From positions 1 to 64,000 of the forward strand of contig CBDULZ010000007.1 of assembly GCA_965368185.1 (NCBI GenBank): DNA of 64,000 bases, written 5' to 3'. The notes under the pieces are model-generated. The model had not been told where the DNA came from, ran no database searches, and saw only the letters and a list, made by a program, of their open reading frames with translations. The position numbers were made by a program, and so were the translations under genes. Positions 1-8,118 of this stretch are shown here, one piece after another (position 1 is the stretch's first letter; the number at the start of each line of letters is the position of its first letter). The DNA is from Kriegella sp965368185 (GTDB lineage: Bacteria > Bacteroidota > Bacteroidia > Flavobacteriales > Flavobacteriaceae).

Positions 1-21
1 TTTAACTAAATATAATAGGAA

Positions 22-1359
22 ATGAAATCAACGAGAAGGTCCTTTATTAAGAAGACGGCTGTAGCTTCGTCGGCTGTAATAACGGCGCCGACCATTATCT
101 CAGCGAATGTTTTTGGCGCTAACGATCGAATCAATGCCGCAGTGTTAGGTGTTAATGGTCGTGGTAAAAGCCATATTAAAAGTTTTATGGCACAGGATAA
201 TGTGCGCATTGCAACACTATGCGACCCTGATATGAATCTGCTTAAAGAACGTCAAAAGTCTTTTAAGGAAACATATAATAAAGATGTAGCGCTCGAGCAA
301 GATCTTCGTCGTGTTTTTGATGACAAAGATATCGACGTTGTCAGTATAGCTTCCCCTAATCATTGGCATGCTCTTTCAGTGATATGGGCTTGTCAGGCCG
401 GTAAGGACGTCTATGTGGAAAAACCAGGTTCACACAATATTTGGGAAGGACGTAAGATGGTCGAAGCTGCGGCTAAATACGATCGTATCGTACAGCATGG
501 AGTGCAATTGAGAAGTTCACCTGCGGTCAATGAAGCTATCGAATTAATGCGTGACGGATATATCGGACGGGTGTATATGGCACGAGGTCTTGTTTTTCGT
601 TGGAGAGGCGATATCGGGGATAAAGGTACCTCCCCTGTTCCCGCTGGCCTAGATTATGATTTGTGGACAGGTCCGGCTCAAAAACAGCCATTTACCGAAA
701 ATCTGGTACATTACAATTGGCACTGGCATTGGGATTATGGAAACGGTGATGTGGGCAACCAAGGTATTCATGAAACGGATCTCTGTATGTGGGGATTAGA
801 TGTTGGTCTTCCAACCCAAATAACCTCTATGGGAGGTAAATTCCTTTGGAACGACAGTAAAGAGACTCCTGAATTGCTTACATCCATATATAATTACCCA
901 GAGGAAAATAAGATAATACAATTTGAAGTGCGTCCTTGGTGTACCAACACCGAAGAAGGTGCTACTGTTGGTAATATTTTCTACGGCGATAAGGGCATAC
1001 TAGTCGTAGATGGCTATGACAAGTACAAAACGTATTTGGGTCAAGATCGTACCCCGGGTAAATCTGGTGAAGATGGCGGAGAGTCTGGTACGGGAATGGA
1101 TAGAGGAGACGGTGGTACCGATGGCCATTTTGCCAACTTTTTAGAAGCTGTGCGAAAGCGAGACAAATCGATCCTTAATGGGCCGGTCGAAACGGCACAC
1201 CTTTCTTCGGGCTTGGCACATTTAGGTAACATTGCCTATCGTACTGGTCGTGTTTTGAACTTTGATCCTAAAACCGAAAAGTTTGTAAATGATGCCGAAG
1301 CTGATAAATATTTGACACGAGACTATCGAGCAGGGTTCGAGGTCCCGCATACGGTTTAA
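22..1359 (+). CDS. Gfo/Idh/MocA family oxidoreductase with Tat signal
   Basis: A 445-residue NAD(P)-dependent sugar-type dehydrogenase. The N-terminus has a twin-arginine motif (TRRSFIKK) followed by a hydrophobic stretch to about residue 32, so the protein is probably exported folded with its cofactor. The Rossmann region follows (VLGVNGRGKSH, about residues 41-51), and the EKP motif of this family appears at about residue 134 (VYVEKPGSHN). The C-terminal region is long and Gly/Asp-rich. Tat-exported members are common in marine Bacteroidota that degrade polysaccharides, but the substrate cannot be read from the sequence. Only 21 bases of upstream DNA are visible, so its promoter and operon partners lie outside. 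Two hairpins follow the gene. Confidence 0.9.
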   Translation: MKSTRRSFIKKTAVASSAVITAPTIISANVFGANDRINAAVLGVNGRGKSHIKSFMAQDNVRIATLCDPDMNLLKERQKSFKETYNKDVALEQDLRRVFDDKDIDVVSIASPNHWHALSVIWACQAGKDVYVEKPGSHNIWEGRKMVEAAAKYDRIVQHGVQLRSSPAVNEAIELMRDGYIGRVYMARGLVFRWRGDIGDKGTSPVPAGLDYDLWTGPAQKQPFTENLVHYNWHWHWDYGNGDVGNQGIHETDLCMWGLDVGLPTQITSMGGKFLWNDSKETPELLTSIYNYPEENKIIQFEVRPWCTNTEEGATVGNIFYGDKGILVVDGYDKYKTYLGQDRTPGKSGEDGGESGTGMDRGDGGTDGHFANFLEAVRKRDKSILNGPVETAHLSSGLAHLGNIAYRTGRVLNFDPKTEKFVNDAEADKYLTRDYRAGFEVPHTV

Positions 1360-1412
1360 GTTCAACAAATCGATGTGGTAGATTAAACTGAGCCGGCTCT
1401 ATAAATTTAAAA

Positions 1413-1455
1413 ACACCGTCCACTGCATTGCGCAGTGGACGGTGTCATTTTTTAT
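1413..1455 (+). terminator. Rho-independent terminator after the Gfo/Idh/MocA gene
   Basis: A 14-bp perfect stem (acaccgtccactgc with its complement, loop of 5) is followed by a T-rich run, 53 bases after the stop codon of the oxidoreductase gene. Confidence 0.85.
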
Positions 1456-1479
1456 TTAAGAAGGAAAAGGGAGCGATTA

Positions 1480-1525
1480 AAGCCATAAAAAACCTCCTTA
1501 ATATTAAGGAGGTTTTTTATGGCTT
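1480..1525. terminator. Perfect 46-bp palindrome, bidirectional terminator
   Basis: The sequence is a perfect inverted repeat with no separate loop. It contains AAAAAACCTCC and GGAGGTTTTTT arms, so it has a T-run on either strand. It lies between two convergent genes and would end transcription of adenosylhomocysteinase coming from the right, and also act as a second terminator for the oxidoreductase gene. Confidence 0.8.
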
Positions 1526-1567
1526 ATTAGTCACCAGCGCTTCAATAACGCTGAGGGATTAGATAAT

Positions 1568-2884
1568 TTAGTACCTGTAATATTCTGGCTTGTACGGGCC
1601 TTCAACGGTCACACCAATATATTCGGCCTGATCTTCGCTAAGCTCGGTAAGCTCGGCTCCTAAGCGCGATAGGTGTAGTTTTGCTACCTTTTCATCCAAA
1701 TGCTTTGGCAACATATATACGTCGTTTTTGTATTTGTCGCTAAATTTCCAAAGTTCGATTTGCGCCAACGTTTGGTTGGTGAACGAGTTGCTCATAACAA
1801 AACTAGGATGTCCTGTAGCACAACCCAAGTTGACCAAACGGCCTTCCGCCAGAATGATAAGGTCTTTACCGTCAATGGTATATTTATCTACTTGGGGCTT
1901 TATTTCATCTTTGGTGCTACCGTAATTTCCGTTTAACCAAGCCATATCGATTTCATTATCAAAATGCCCGATGTTACACACGATGGCTTTGTCTTTCAAT
2001 GCCCTAAAATGTTCAGCACGAATGATGTCTTTGTTTCCGGTAGTGGTAATTACTATATCGGCAGTGCCGATGACATTTTCCAACTTCTTTACTTCAAATC
2101 CGTCCATACAGGCCTGAAGAGCGCAAATTGGGTCAATTTCGGTTACCGTAACGATGGAGCCTGCGCCTTTAAAAGAAGCAGCGGTGCCCTTACCAACATC
2201 ACCATAGCCGGCTACCACAACTTTTTTCCCGGCTAACATAGTATCGGTTGCTCTACGAATTGCATCAACGGCACTTTCGCGACATCCGTACTTGTTGTCA
2301 AATTTAGATTTTGTAACAGAATCGTTTACATTTATCGCAGGCATTGGCAATGTGCCTTTCTTTACCCTTTCGTACAAACGGTGCACCCCGGTGGTAGTTT
2401 CTTCGGAAAGTCCTTTGATTGCCGTGGCCAGTTCAGGGTATCTGTCAAGAACCATATTGGTAAGGTCACCACCATCGTCTAAAATCATATTTAAAGGTTG
2501 GCGATCTTCTCCAAAGAACAGGGTTTGTTCGATACACCAATCGAATTCTTCCTCGTTCATGCCTTTCCACGCATAGACCGGAATACCGGCTGCTGCGATT
2601 GCCGCTGCCGCATGGTCCTGAGTGGAAAAAATGTTACAAGAACTCCAAGTAACATCGGCACCTAAAGCGACCAAAGTCTCAATCAATACCGCTGTTTGTA
2701 TGGTCATGTGAAGACATCCGGCGATACGGGCACCTTTTAATGGTTGCTCGTTTTTATATTCTTCCCGTAACGACATCAAGCCAGGCATTTCAGCTTCAGC
2801 AAGGTCGATTTCCTTTCTTCCCCAAGGGGCAAGCGAAATATCTTTTACTTTATAAGGCACATAGGCAATAGTTTTGGTGCTCAT
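1568..2884 (-). CDS. ahcY: Adenosylhomocysteinase
   Basis: S-adenosyl-L-homocysteine hydrolase, which reversibly splits SAH into adenosine and homocysteine, relieving product inhibition of methyltransferases in the methyl cycle. The cytosolic NAD-binding fold is visible: VAGYGDVGKG is the NAD dinucleotide-binding loop, KSKFDNKYGCRESA the substrate/NAD region, and the C-terminus ends in KPEYYRY as in typical members. The start at MSTKTIAYVPYKVKD gives 438 residues, the normal length. An in-frame ATG 45 bases upstream would add a charged tail not seen in the family. It is transcribed divergently from the phosphopantetheinyl transferase gene with 85 bases between starts. No riboswitch was seen in front of it. 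Confidence 0.97.
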   Translation of the reverse strand: MSTKTIAYVPYKVKDISLAPWGRKEIDLAEAEMPGLMSLREEYKNEQPLKGARIAGCLHMTIQTAVLIETLVALGADVTWSSCNIFSTQDHAAAAIAAAGIPVYAWKGMNEEEFDWCIEQTLFFGEDRQPLNMILDDGGDLTNMVLDRYPELATAIKGLSEETTTGVHRLYERVKKGTLPMPAINVNDSVTKSKFDNKYGCRESAVDAIRRATDTMLAGKKVVVAGYGDVGKGTAASFKGAGSIVTVTEIDPICALQACMDGFEVKKLENVIGTADIVITTTGNKDIIRAEHFRALKDKAIVCNIGHFDNEIDMAWLNGNYGSTKDEIKPQVDKYTIDGKDLIILAEGRLVNLGCATGHPSFVMSNSFTNQTLAQIELWKFSDKYKNDVYMLPKHLDEKVAKLHLSRLGAELTELSEDQAEYIGVTVEGPYKPEYYRY

Positions 2885-2969
2885 ATCCTTTTTTATTTTT
2901 ATTTTCGTATACGACAGTTTTTCTGTCATTTTTAGCGCTTACAAAGTTACAAATTACTTAACAAACGGA

Positions 2970-3608
2970 ATGCCACTATATAAGACAATAACAGTAAGTT
3001 CATCGATCAAAGTATATATTTGGAAGATCGAGGAGTCTGAAGCCGATCTTTCAGAAGGCATCAGGTTGACCCCACATTGTCAGGCACGTATGGACGGCAT
3101 GAAGTCTGAGCTACATCGGCGCGGATTTTTGAGTATCCGTCATTTAATGGCAGAGGCAGGCTACGTGGATCAAGACCTGTATTATGATGAAGGAGGCAAG
3201 CCTCATTTGCAAGATGGAAAATTTATATCCATTACACATTCCCATGAATTTACAGGTATCATTATTAGTGATCATCAGGAAGTTGGAATCGATATAGAAA
3301 TGCAACGGGAAAAAATATTGCGAATCGCCAATAAATTTACGCCGATCGAAGAGTATAAGACCATTGCCAATACCGACGCCCTAATTCAGAAGCTGACGAT
3401 TGTCTGGGGTGCCAAAGAATCACTTTTTAAGATTTATGCCAAACAAGGACTCAGTTTTTTACACCACGTCGATGTAAAGGATTTTTCGTTTTCCGACAAT
3501 CGTACCACAGCTGAAATACTTTATCACGGTGATTTATCATCTTATGATATTCACTTTTTAGAGTTCGAAGGTTTTACTTGCGTTTATGCCATCAAAACCG
3601 AGGTCTAG
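2970..3608 (+). CDS. 4'-phosphopantetheinyl transferase superfamily protein
   Basis: A 212-residue Sfp/AcpT-like enzyme expected to transfer phosphopantetheine from coenzyme A to a serine of acyl or peptidyl carrier proteins. The two hallmark motifs are present: VGIDIE (the Mg2+-binding GxD motif, about residue 108) and WGAKESLFK (the W/F-x-x-KE-x-x-x-K motif, about residues 148-156). The start at MPLYKTITV was chosen because codons upstream overlap the promoter region of the divergent ahcY gene and do not look like protein. Which carrier protein it serves cannot be told from the context. Confidence 0.88.
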   Translation: MPLYKTITVSSSIKVYIWKIEESEADLSEGIRLTPHCQARMDGMKSELHRRGFLSIRHLMAEAGYVDQDLYYDEGGKPHLQDGKFISITHSHEFTGIIISDHQEVGIDIEMQREKILRIANKFTPIEEYKTIANTDALIQKLTIVWGAKESLFKIYAKQGLSFLHHVDVKDFSFSDNRTTAEILYHGDLSSYDIHFLEFEGFTCVYAIKTEV

Positions 3609-3708
3609 TTTTTTAGACTTGCGATTAAAATATTTCAAAATATATTTCCAAAACTAGGGCAGTTCCCTTTTACATTGATAATTTCAAAGAACCATATAAT
3701 AGCCATAC

Positions 3709-3969
3709 ATGGATGTTTCCGTAGAACTTACTTTTTCTCCGTTACAAGATAATTTTGAAGAACGCATTATCGATTTTATTACAAAACTTAGGGCGTCTGG
3801 CCTTACCGTTCTTGAAAACCCTTTGAGTACACAGGTCTATGGTGAGTATGATGCCGTGATGAAATTGCTTCAAACCGAAATAAAAACTGCTTTCGAGCTA
3901 ATGGACCGGGGCCTACTTTTTATGAAAATAGTCAAGAGCGACCGAAGCGGGTATGAGCCACATTTTTGA
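3709..3969 (+). CDS. Thiamine-binding-like (YkoF/MTH1187-type) small protein
   Basis: An 86-residue cytosolic protein. Its pattern (VSVELTFSPL, then SGLTVLENPLSTQVYGEYD) matches the small ferredoxin-like fold family known as thiamine-binding or DUF77/YkoF-like proteins. These bind thiamine or its HMP moiety in related systems. The PnuC-type transporter gene starts inside its last codons (17-bp overlap), so the two are translationally coupled. Together with that transporter and the NadR-like kinase, it suggests salvage of thiamine or of nicotinamide riboside. The sequence alone does not decide which. Confidence 0.75.
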   Translation: MDVSVELTFSPLQDNFEERIIDFITKLRASGLTVLENPLSTQVYGEYDAVMKLLQTEIKTAFELMDRGLLFMKIVKSDRSGYEPHF

Positions 3970-4591
3970 TTGGATTTTTTCTCAATACCAGGGTATTCCG
4001 GCACATTTGATTGTGTTGGAAATGCTAGGTGTGGTTTTTGGGTTTTTAAGTGTATGGTATTCTAAGCAAGAGAATATTTTGGTCTTTCCTACGGGCATTA
4101 TCAGTACAGCTATTTTTGTATATATTCTGTTGGTTTATGGACTTTTGGGCGACATGCTCATTAATGCTTATTACTTTTCTATGAGTATTGTAGGATGGTA
4201 TATCTGGACAAGAAAAACCGATGAAGTCCATTTCATTCCCATAACCAAGACTACCGTAAAAGAGAAAAAGTGGTCAGTTGTGTTATTTGGCGGTACAATT
4301 GTATTCGTTTGTTTGGTTTATGTTTTCTTTGATAAGTTTGACAATTGGACCGCCTACGTCGATGCACTAACTACGGCCATCTTTTTTTTGGGAATGTGGC
4401 TTATGGCAAAGAAAAAACTGGAAAACTGGACGTATTGGATTATTGGCGACATCATATCAGTTCCGCTTTATTTGTACAAAGGACTTATATTTACCGCTAT
4501 ACAGTACTTTTTGTTTACCATAATCGCCATTTACGGCTATAATGCATGGAAAAAGAGTTTGAACAAGAGCCCTCGAACATTATTAAAGTAG
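3953..4591 (+). CDS. PnuC/PnuT-family vitamin-precursor transporter
   Basis: A 212-residue inner-membrane protein with about seven hydrophobic segments. It has the PnuC family signatures W-Y-I-W (IVGWYIW), a conserved D-A-x-T-T (VDALTTAIFFLG), and the closing GYNAWKKS. PnuC-type carriers move nicotinamide riboside or, for the PnuT subgroup, thiamine, driven by kinase trapping inside the cell. The next gene encodes such a kinase and overlaps this gene by 46 bp, while the preceding gene encodes a thiamine-binding-like protein. A second paralog at 15650 sits behind a TPP riboswitch and is the clearer thiamine carrier, so this copy may serve nicotinamide riboside. Confidence 0.88.
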   Translation: MSHIFDWIFSQYQGIPAHLIVLEMLGVVFGFLSVWYSKQENILVFPTGIISTAIFVYILLVYGLLGDMLINAYYFSMSIVGWYIWTRKTDEVHFIPITKTTVKEKKWSVVLFGGTIVFVCLVYVFFDKFDNWTAYVDALTTAIFFLGMWLMAKKKLENWTYWIIGDIISVPLYLYKGLIFTAIQYFLFTIIAIYGYNAWKKSLNKSPRTLLK

Positions 4592-5109
4592 TACTCTTCG
4601 GTCCTGAATCAACAGGCAAGACAACCCTATCGGAACAATTGGCGCGCCACTATAATACGGTTTGGGTGCCTGAGTATGCAAGGGCCTATCTTCAAGAAAA
4701 ATGGAACAACGAGCGCAAGACCTGCGAACCTGAAGATTTGCTCCCGATTGCCAAGGGTCAAATGCAACTTGAAAATGAATTGACACAAAAGGCGACAGAC
4801 GTTTTGATTTGTGATACTGACCTGCTGGAAACCAAAGTATACTCAGAAGCTTATTATCTTGGTCATTGTGACCCGATTTTAGAACAGCACGCTTTGAAAA
4901 ACAAGTATGATCTATATTTTTTAACCGCTGTCGACATACCTTGGGTAGGAGACGATTTGCGTGATAAACCCAATGAACGCGAAAGAATGTTTGAGTATTT
5001 TAGACTTACTTTGGAAAAGTATGAACGAAATTTCGTTATTTTAAAGGGCGATAAAAAGGAGCGAATGGCCAAGGCCGTTAAACACATTGATAAACTATTG
5101 AGCAAATGA
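4546..5109 (+). CDS. NadR-like AAA ATPase / ribosylnicotinamide kinase-type protein
   Basis: A 187-residue P-loop kinase resembling the C-terminal ribosylnicotinamide kinase domain of NadR, without the adenylyltransferase half. Features include Walker A GPESTGKTTL (about residues 19-28), PEYARAYL, the acidic ICDTDLLE strand, and DIPWVGDDLRDKP, the typical lid and substrate region. It would phosphorylate the substrate imported by the PnuC-type carrier and trap it. The start codon lies 46 bp inside the transporter gene and the stop overlaps the next ATG by 4 bp, so it is part of a tightly coupled operon. Thiamine kinase activity is an alternative. Confidence 0.85.
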   Translation: MEKEFEQEPSNIIKVVLFGPESTGKTTLSEQLARHYNTVWVPEYARAYLQEKWNNERKTCEPEDLLPIAKGQMQLENELTQKATDVLICDTDLLETKVYSEAYYLGHCDPILEQHALKNKYDLYFLTAVDIPWVGDDLRDKPNERERMFEYFRLTLEKYERNFVILKGDKKERMAKAVKHIDKLLSK

Positions 5110-6647
5110 CACAATTTTCAGAAAACGATTTAGCACAGCTTTCAAAGAAGAAAATAGGAACGGAAAAAGTAGCAAACCAGATTAAGACCTTTGAAGAAGG
5201 CGTGCCGTTTGTTCATTTATTAAAAGCGGCCGTGGTCGGTGACGGTATTTCCAAGTTTTCGGAAGCGGTAGAGGATGTATTGGTACAACGTTTCGATAGT
5301 TCACATCACCGATATTCACTGCTAAAATTTGTTCCTGCTTCGGGGGCGGCATCGCGTATGTTCAAAGCGCTGTTCAATTTTTTGGACAACTTTGATCCCG
5401 CCAAAGAAAGTCTTGAAGCCTACATTGAACGTACAAATGATAGCGATATCAAGCGATTTTCTGAAGGAATGCCCAAGTTTGCGTTTTATAATCTTGTAAA
5501 AAATAGAATAGCTGGTAAGGCAAATTCAAAAGATGAAGAGGTATATCTATTTGTAAAGGAACTTTTATCTGAGAATGGACTAAATTATGGTTTTTATCCT
5601 AAGGGGTTGTTGCCTTTTCATAACTATGGTGATTATGCGGCCACCCCTTTTGAAGAGCATTTGAAAGAAGGTACGGCATATGCCAAAAATGACGATTCGG
5701 CCAGACTGCATTTTACCATTTCTGAGCAACACGGTGAATTGTTCAATAATGAATTTGACAAGGTAAGGCAAAGAGTTTCCGATGCAACCAAAACATCATT
5801 TGATGTTAGTTATTCCTTTCAAAAACCTTCTACAGATACTATTGCGGTAGATATGGATAACAAACCCTTTCGAAATTCAGATGGATCTTTGTTGTTCAGG
5901 CCGGGCGGACACGGTGCACTCATTGAAAACCTGAATGAACAGGATGCCGATGTTATTTTTGTGAAAAACATAGATAATGTAGTGGCTCCGAAGTTCGCTA
6001 GTGCTATTGCAAAGAATAAAAAAGTACTTGCCGGTCTCTTGTTGCGCGTGCAGGAAAAAGCATTTGCTTACGCCAAACAATTGGATGAAGGCGAAATGAC
6101 AGCCGAACTAATGGAAGAAATCGAGCGTTTTCTGAAAGACGAACTGAACGTTCGTTTGTCCGAGAGTTTTTCAGGTTTCAGTCTTCAGGATCAGTTAGAT
6201 ATATTAAAAGACAAAATCAATCGACCCATACGTATTTGTGGTATGGTGAAAAATGAGGGAGAACCCGGTGGTGGACCATTTTGGATACTTGACCAGAACA
6301 ACCACGTATCGTTACAGATTGTAGAGTCGGCACAAATCGATATGAGCGATGAAAACCAAGTGGCTATTTTAAAGAATTCTACCCATTTTAACCCTGTAGA
6401 TCTTGTCTGTGGTATAAAGAATTATAAGGGAGAGAAGCACAATCTATTGAACTTTGTAAACCGAAAGCAGGGCTTTATTACGAGTAAGACCAAGGAAGGT
6501 AGGGCTTTGAAGGCACTTGAACTACCAGGACTTTGGAATGGCGCCATGGCTTTTTGGAATACTATTTTCGTAGAAGTGCCCTTGGTTACTTTTAATCCGG
6601 TTAAAACTGTAAATGATCTCTTAAAACCGGCCCATCAGGTAAAGTAG
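5106..6647 (+). CDS. DUF4301 family protein
   Basis: A 513-residue cytosolic protein of a Bacteroidota family of unknown biochemistry (DUF4301). Notable stretches are FVPASGAASRMFKALF near residue 76, GFYPKGLLPFH near residue 160, FRPGGHGALIENLN near 260, and GEPGGGPFWILD near 390. The glycine-rich segments and the overall layout are reminiscent of nucleotidyltransferase-type sugar-binding folds, but this is only a suggestion. Its ATG overlaps the kinase stop codon (ATGA), making it the last gene of the four-gene operon. A strong terminator follows 40 bases later. Confidence 0.85.
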   Translation: MTQFSENDLAQLSKKKIGTEKVANQIKTFEEGVPFVHLLKAAVVGDGISKFSEAVEDVLVQRFDSSHHRYSLLKFVPASGAASRMFKALFNFLDNFDPAKESLEAYIERTNDSDIKRFSEGMPKFAFYNLVKNRIAGKANSKDEEVYLFVKELLSENGLNYGFYPKGLLPFHNYGDYAATPFEEHLKEGTAYAKNDDSARLHFTISEQHGELFNNEFDKVRQRVSDATKTSFDVSYSFQKPSTDTIAVDMDNKPFRNSDGSLLFRPGGHGALIENLNEQDADVIFVKNIDNVVAPKFASAIAKNKKVLAGLLLRVQEKAFAYAKQLDEGEMTAELMEEIERFLKDELNVRLSESFSGFSLQDQLDILKDKINRPIRICGMVKNEGEPGGGPFWILDQNNHVSLQIVESAQIDMSDENQVAILKNSTHFNPVDLVCGIKNYKGEKHNLLNFVNRKQGFITSKTKEGRALKALELPGLWNGAMAFWNTIFVEVPLVTFNPVKTVNDLLKPAHQVK

Positions 6648-6686
6648 GTGGCCCCCATGTAAATTGTAATTTATTTATCAAATACT

Positions 6687-6732
6687 AAAACCCGAAAAAG
6701 TGTGTAAATCTTACACACTTTTTCGGGTTTTT
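6687..6732 (+). terminator. Terminator with a 21-bp perfect stem that also contains TTACACAC motifs
   Basis: Left arm 6687-6707 and right arm 6711-6731 are perfectly complementary, with a 3-base loop and a T-tract. It ends the pnuC-like operon. The loop-proximal part of the stem reads GTGTGTAA-ATC-TTACACAC, the same motif repeated upstream of the three secreted-protein genes, so the site may double as a regulator-binding site. Confidence 0.85.
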
Positions 6733-6738
6733 ACACAC
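6700..6738 (+). promoter_or_regulatory. Candidate activator-binding repeats upstream of the first PepSY-like gene
   Basis: GTGTGTAA (6700-6707), TTACACAC (6711-6718) and TTACACAC (6731-6738) lie about 90-125 bp before the -24 element. The two same-strand copies are exactly 20 bp apart. Equivalent motifs precede the other two paralogs. They are suitable as enhancer sites for an NtrC-type activator, such as the one encoded at 9237, but binding is inferred. Confidence 0.5.
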
Positions 6739-6824
6739 CTGTATACAAAACGTGTATCGCTTAAAAATTACATAATAAGCTGTTAATCAGTTTAATAGAG
6801 TTGAATCGTATTGGAAATATAAAT

Positions 6825-6840
6825 TGGCATTATTTTTCCA
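6825..6840 (+). promoter_or_regulatory. Sigma-54-like -24/-12 element, paralog 1
   Basis: TGGCATTATTTTTCCA has GG, ten bases, then CC. It matches the RpoN consensus (TGGCAC-N5-TTGCA) except for C instead of G at the -13 position. It lies 51 bases before the ATG. The same element at the same spacing precedes both neighbouring paralogs. Confidence 0.55.
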
Positions 6841-6891
6841 ATGTACTAAGTGATTTCAAAACAAAAACAATAATTTTAAAACACACACAAG

Positions 6892-7197
6892 ATGAAAAAT
6901 TTAATGATTGTAGCAGCAATGTCTTTAGGAACAATGACTGCTTTCGCACAAGAAGAAGCACCAGCCGTTGAAGAAGCAGCAACTGAAGTTGTTGAATCTC
7001 AAGATGGGTATAATGAAGTAGCTATCGAAGAGTTGCCAGAAGCAATTGCTACTGCCCTAGAAGCTGCTCATCCTGGAGCGACTATCTCAAAAGCATATAT
7101 GAACGAAGAAGCCGAATACAAATTGGAAGTAGCGAAAGAAGACGGTGAGGAAGTTGAATTGTATGCCGATGCTGAAGGTAACTGGATAGACAAATAA
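6892..7197 (+). CDS. PepSY-like small secreted protein, paralog 1
   Basis: A 101-residue exported protein with signal peptide MKNLMIVAAMSLGTMTAFAQ. A short acidic linker follows, then a domain with the pattern LPEAI-x7-HPGATISKAY-x-NEEAEYKLEV and ELYADAEGNWIDK. This resembles the PepSY-like / beta-lactamase-inhibitor-like fold (repeated K-a-Y-x-N-x-x-x-Y-x-L-x-V and a terminal GNW-i). The protein is strongly acidic. It is the first of three tandem paralogs with shared promoter architecture and is followed by its own terminator, so each is a separate transcription unit. Function is unknown; periplasmic or surface signalling or inhibitor roles are possible. Confidence 0.85.
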   Translation: MKNLMIVAAMSLGTMTAFAQEEAPAVEEAATEVVESQDGYNEVAIEELPEAIATALEAAHPGATISKAYMNEEAEYKLEVAKEDGEEVELYADAEGNWIDK

Positions 7198-7247
7198 TTA
7201 GGCGTCTATTGATTTTCTACGATGTAGTAGTTGTAGAAATGAAAAGG

Positions 7248-7278
7248 AAAGCCCCAACGGAAACGTTGGGGCTTTTTT
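7248..7278 (+). terminator. Terminator after PepSY-like paralog 1
   Basis: AAAGCCCCAACG and its complement around a GAAA loop, followed by six T residues, 50 bases past the stop codon. Confidence 0.85.
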
Positions 7279-7562
7279 AATGGAAAAGAATTCCTAACAA
7301 CCTGAAGTGGGGTTTCCTGAGTAATTATCATTAAAGGGAAAAGCTGTGATAATAAATTACAGTACCGAAAGGTGATGGAGTGATTTTTTACCTTTTGGTC
7401 GAATGAACCTGGCAAGGTACCTCTTAACTTGTTACGGTGATAGCCAGTTTCACGCATTTTATTTATTGCTCGCTATTTAGCGCAGGTCTTTTTATAACAA
7501 GTATTTGCTGGCTCATGGTCGGTAAGTGTTGTTGTAAAGTGTATGGTTGTTTTGTTTAGAAT
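7279..7562. other. Intergenic spacer without recognised gene
   Basis: About 280 bases between the terminator of paralog 1 and the regulatory repeats of paralog 2. No coding signature, tRNA or known RNA motif was recognised. The only open frame, on the minus strand, has no protein-like composition. Confidence 0.5.
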
Positions 7563-7624
7563 TTACACAGTTTTATATCAATCTCCCCAACATTACACAC
7601 ATTAAAATAAATCGGAATTACACA
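7563..7624 (+). promoter_or_regulatory. TTACACA repeats upstream of PepSY-like paralog 2
   Basis: Three same-strand copies at 7563-7569, 7593-7600 and 7618-7624. The first two are 30 bp apart, the same spacing as the pair before paralog 3. The middle copy is 72 bp upstream of the GG of the -24 element, again identical to paralog 3. The conserved position argues for an activator-binding site. Confidence 0.5.
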
Positions 7625-7663
7625 ACTATTTATAAATCAACTGTTTAATGGTTTCGTTAAGAA

Positions 7664-7679
7664 TGGCATCATTTTTCCA
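7664..7679 (+). promoter_or_regulatory. Sigma-54-like -24/-12 element, paralog 2
   Basis: TGGCATCATTTTTCCA: GG, ten bases, CC, located 49 bases before the ATG. It differs from the first copy at one position. Confidence 0.55.
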
Positions 7680-7728
7680 ATGTATATAGGGAGTTAAATA
7701 ATTAATAACATTATTAAAAATAAGAAAC

Positions 7729-8031
7729 ATGAAAAAATTAGTTTTTGTATTAGCATTGTCACTAGGAAGTTTTACTGCATTTGCTCAAGACGCTGAGCCT
7801 GCTCAAGAAGAAACAACTGAAGTTGTTGCAACTCAAGATGGCTTTAACGAAGTAGCCATTGAAGAATTGCCAGAAGCAATTTCTACTGCCCTTGAAGCTG
7901 CCCATCCAGGTGCTACTATTTCAAAGGCGTATGCCAATGAAGAAGCACAATATAAGTTGGAAGTAGCTAAAGAAGACGGTTCTGCAGTTGAATTGTATGC
8001 AGATGCCGAAGGCAACTGGATTGATATGTAA
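7729..8031 (+). CDS. PepSY-like small secreted protein, paralog 2 (mosaic)
   Basis: A 100-residue exported protein with signal peptide MKKLVFVLALSLGSFTAFAQ. Residues 1-43 are nearly identical to paralog 3. The remaining C-terminal domain (VAIEELPEAI, ALEAAHPGATISKAY, LYADAEGNWID) is nearly identical to paralog 1. This copy therefore looks like a recombinant between its neighbours. It has its own sigma-54-like element and terminator. Confidence 0.85.
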   Translation: MKKLVFVLALSLGSFTAFAQDAEPAQEETTEVVATQDGFNEVAIEELPEAISTALEAAHPGATISKAYANEEAQYKLEVAKEDGSAVELYADAEGNWIDM

Positions 8032-8086
8032 TTTAGCATAGCATAATTTTCCACGATTGATCCTTGTGATTGTTTCGTGGAATGGA

Positions 8087-8118
8087 AAAGCTCCAGCCTA
8101 ACCGTTGGAGCTTTTCTT
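8087..8118 (+). terminator. Terminator after PepSY-like paralog 2
   Basis: AAAAGCTCCA and its complement TGGAGCTTTT flank a short loop and are followed by more T residues. A second small hairpin (TTCCACGA / TCGTGGAA) lies just upstream at 8049-8082. Confidence 0.8.

Noticed and set aside
7206..7457. A minus-strand frame between PepSY-like paralogs 1 and 2
   Set aside because: Runs through the terminator of paralog 1 and has no protein-like pattern.
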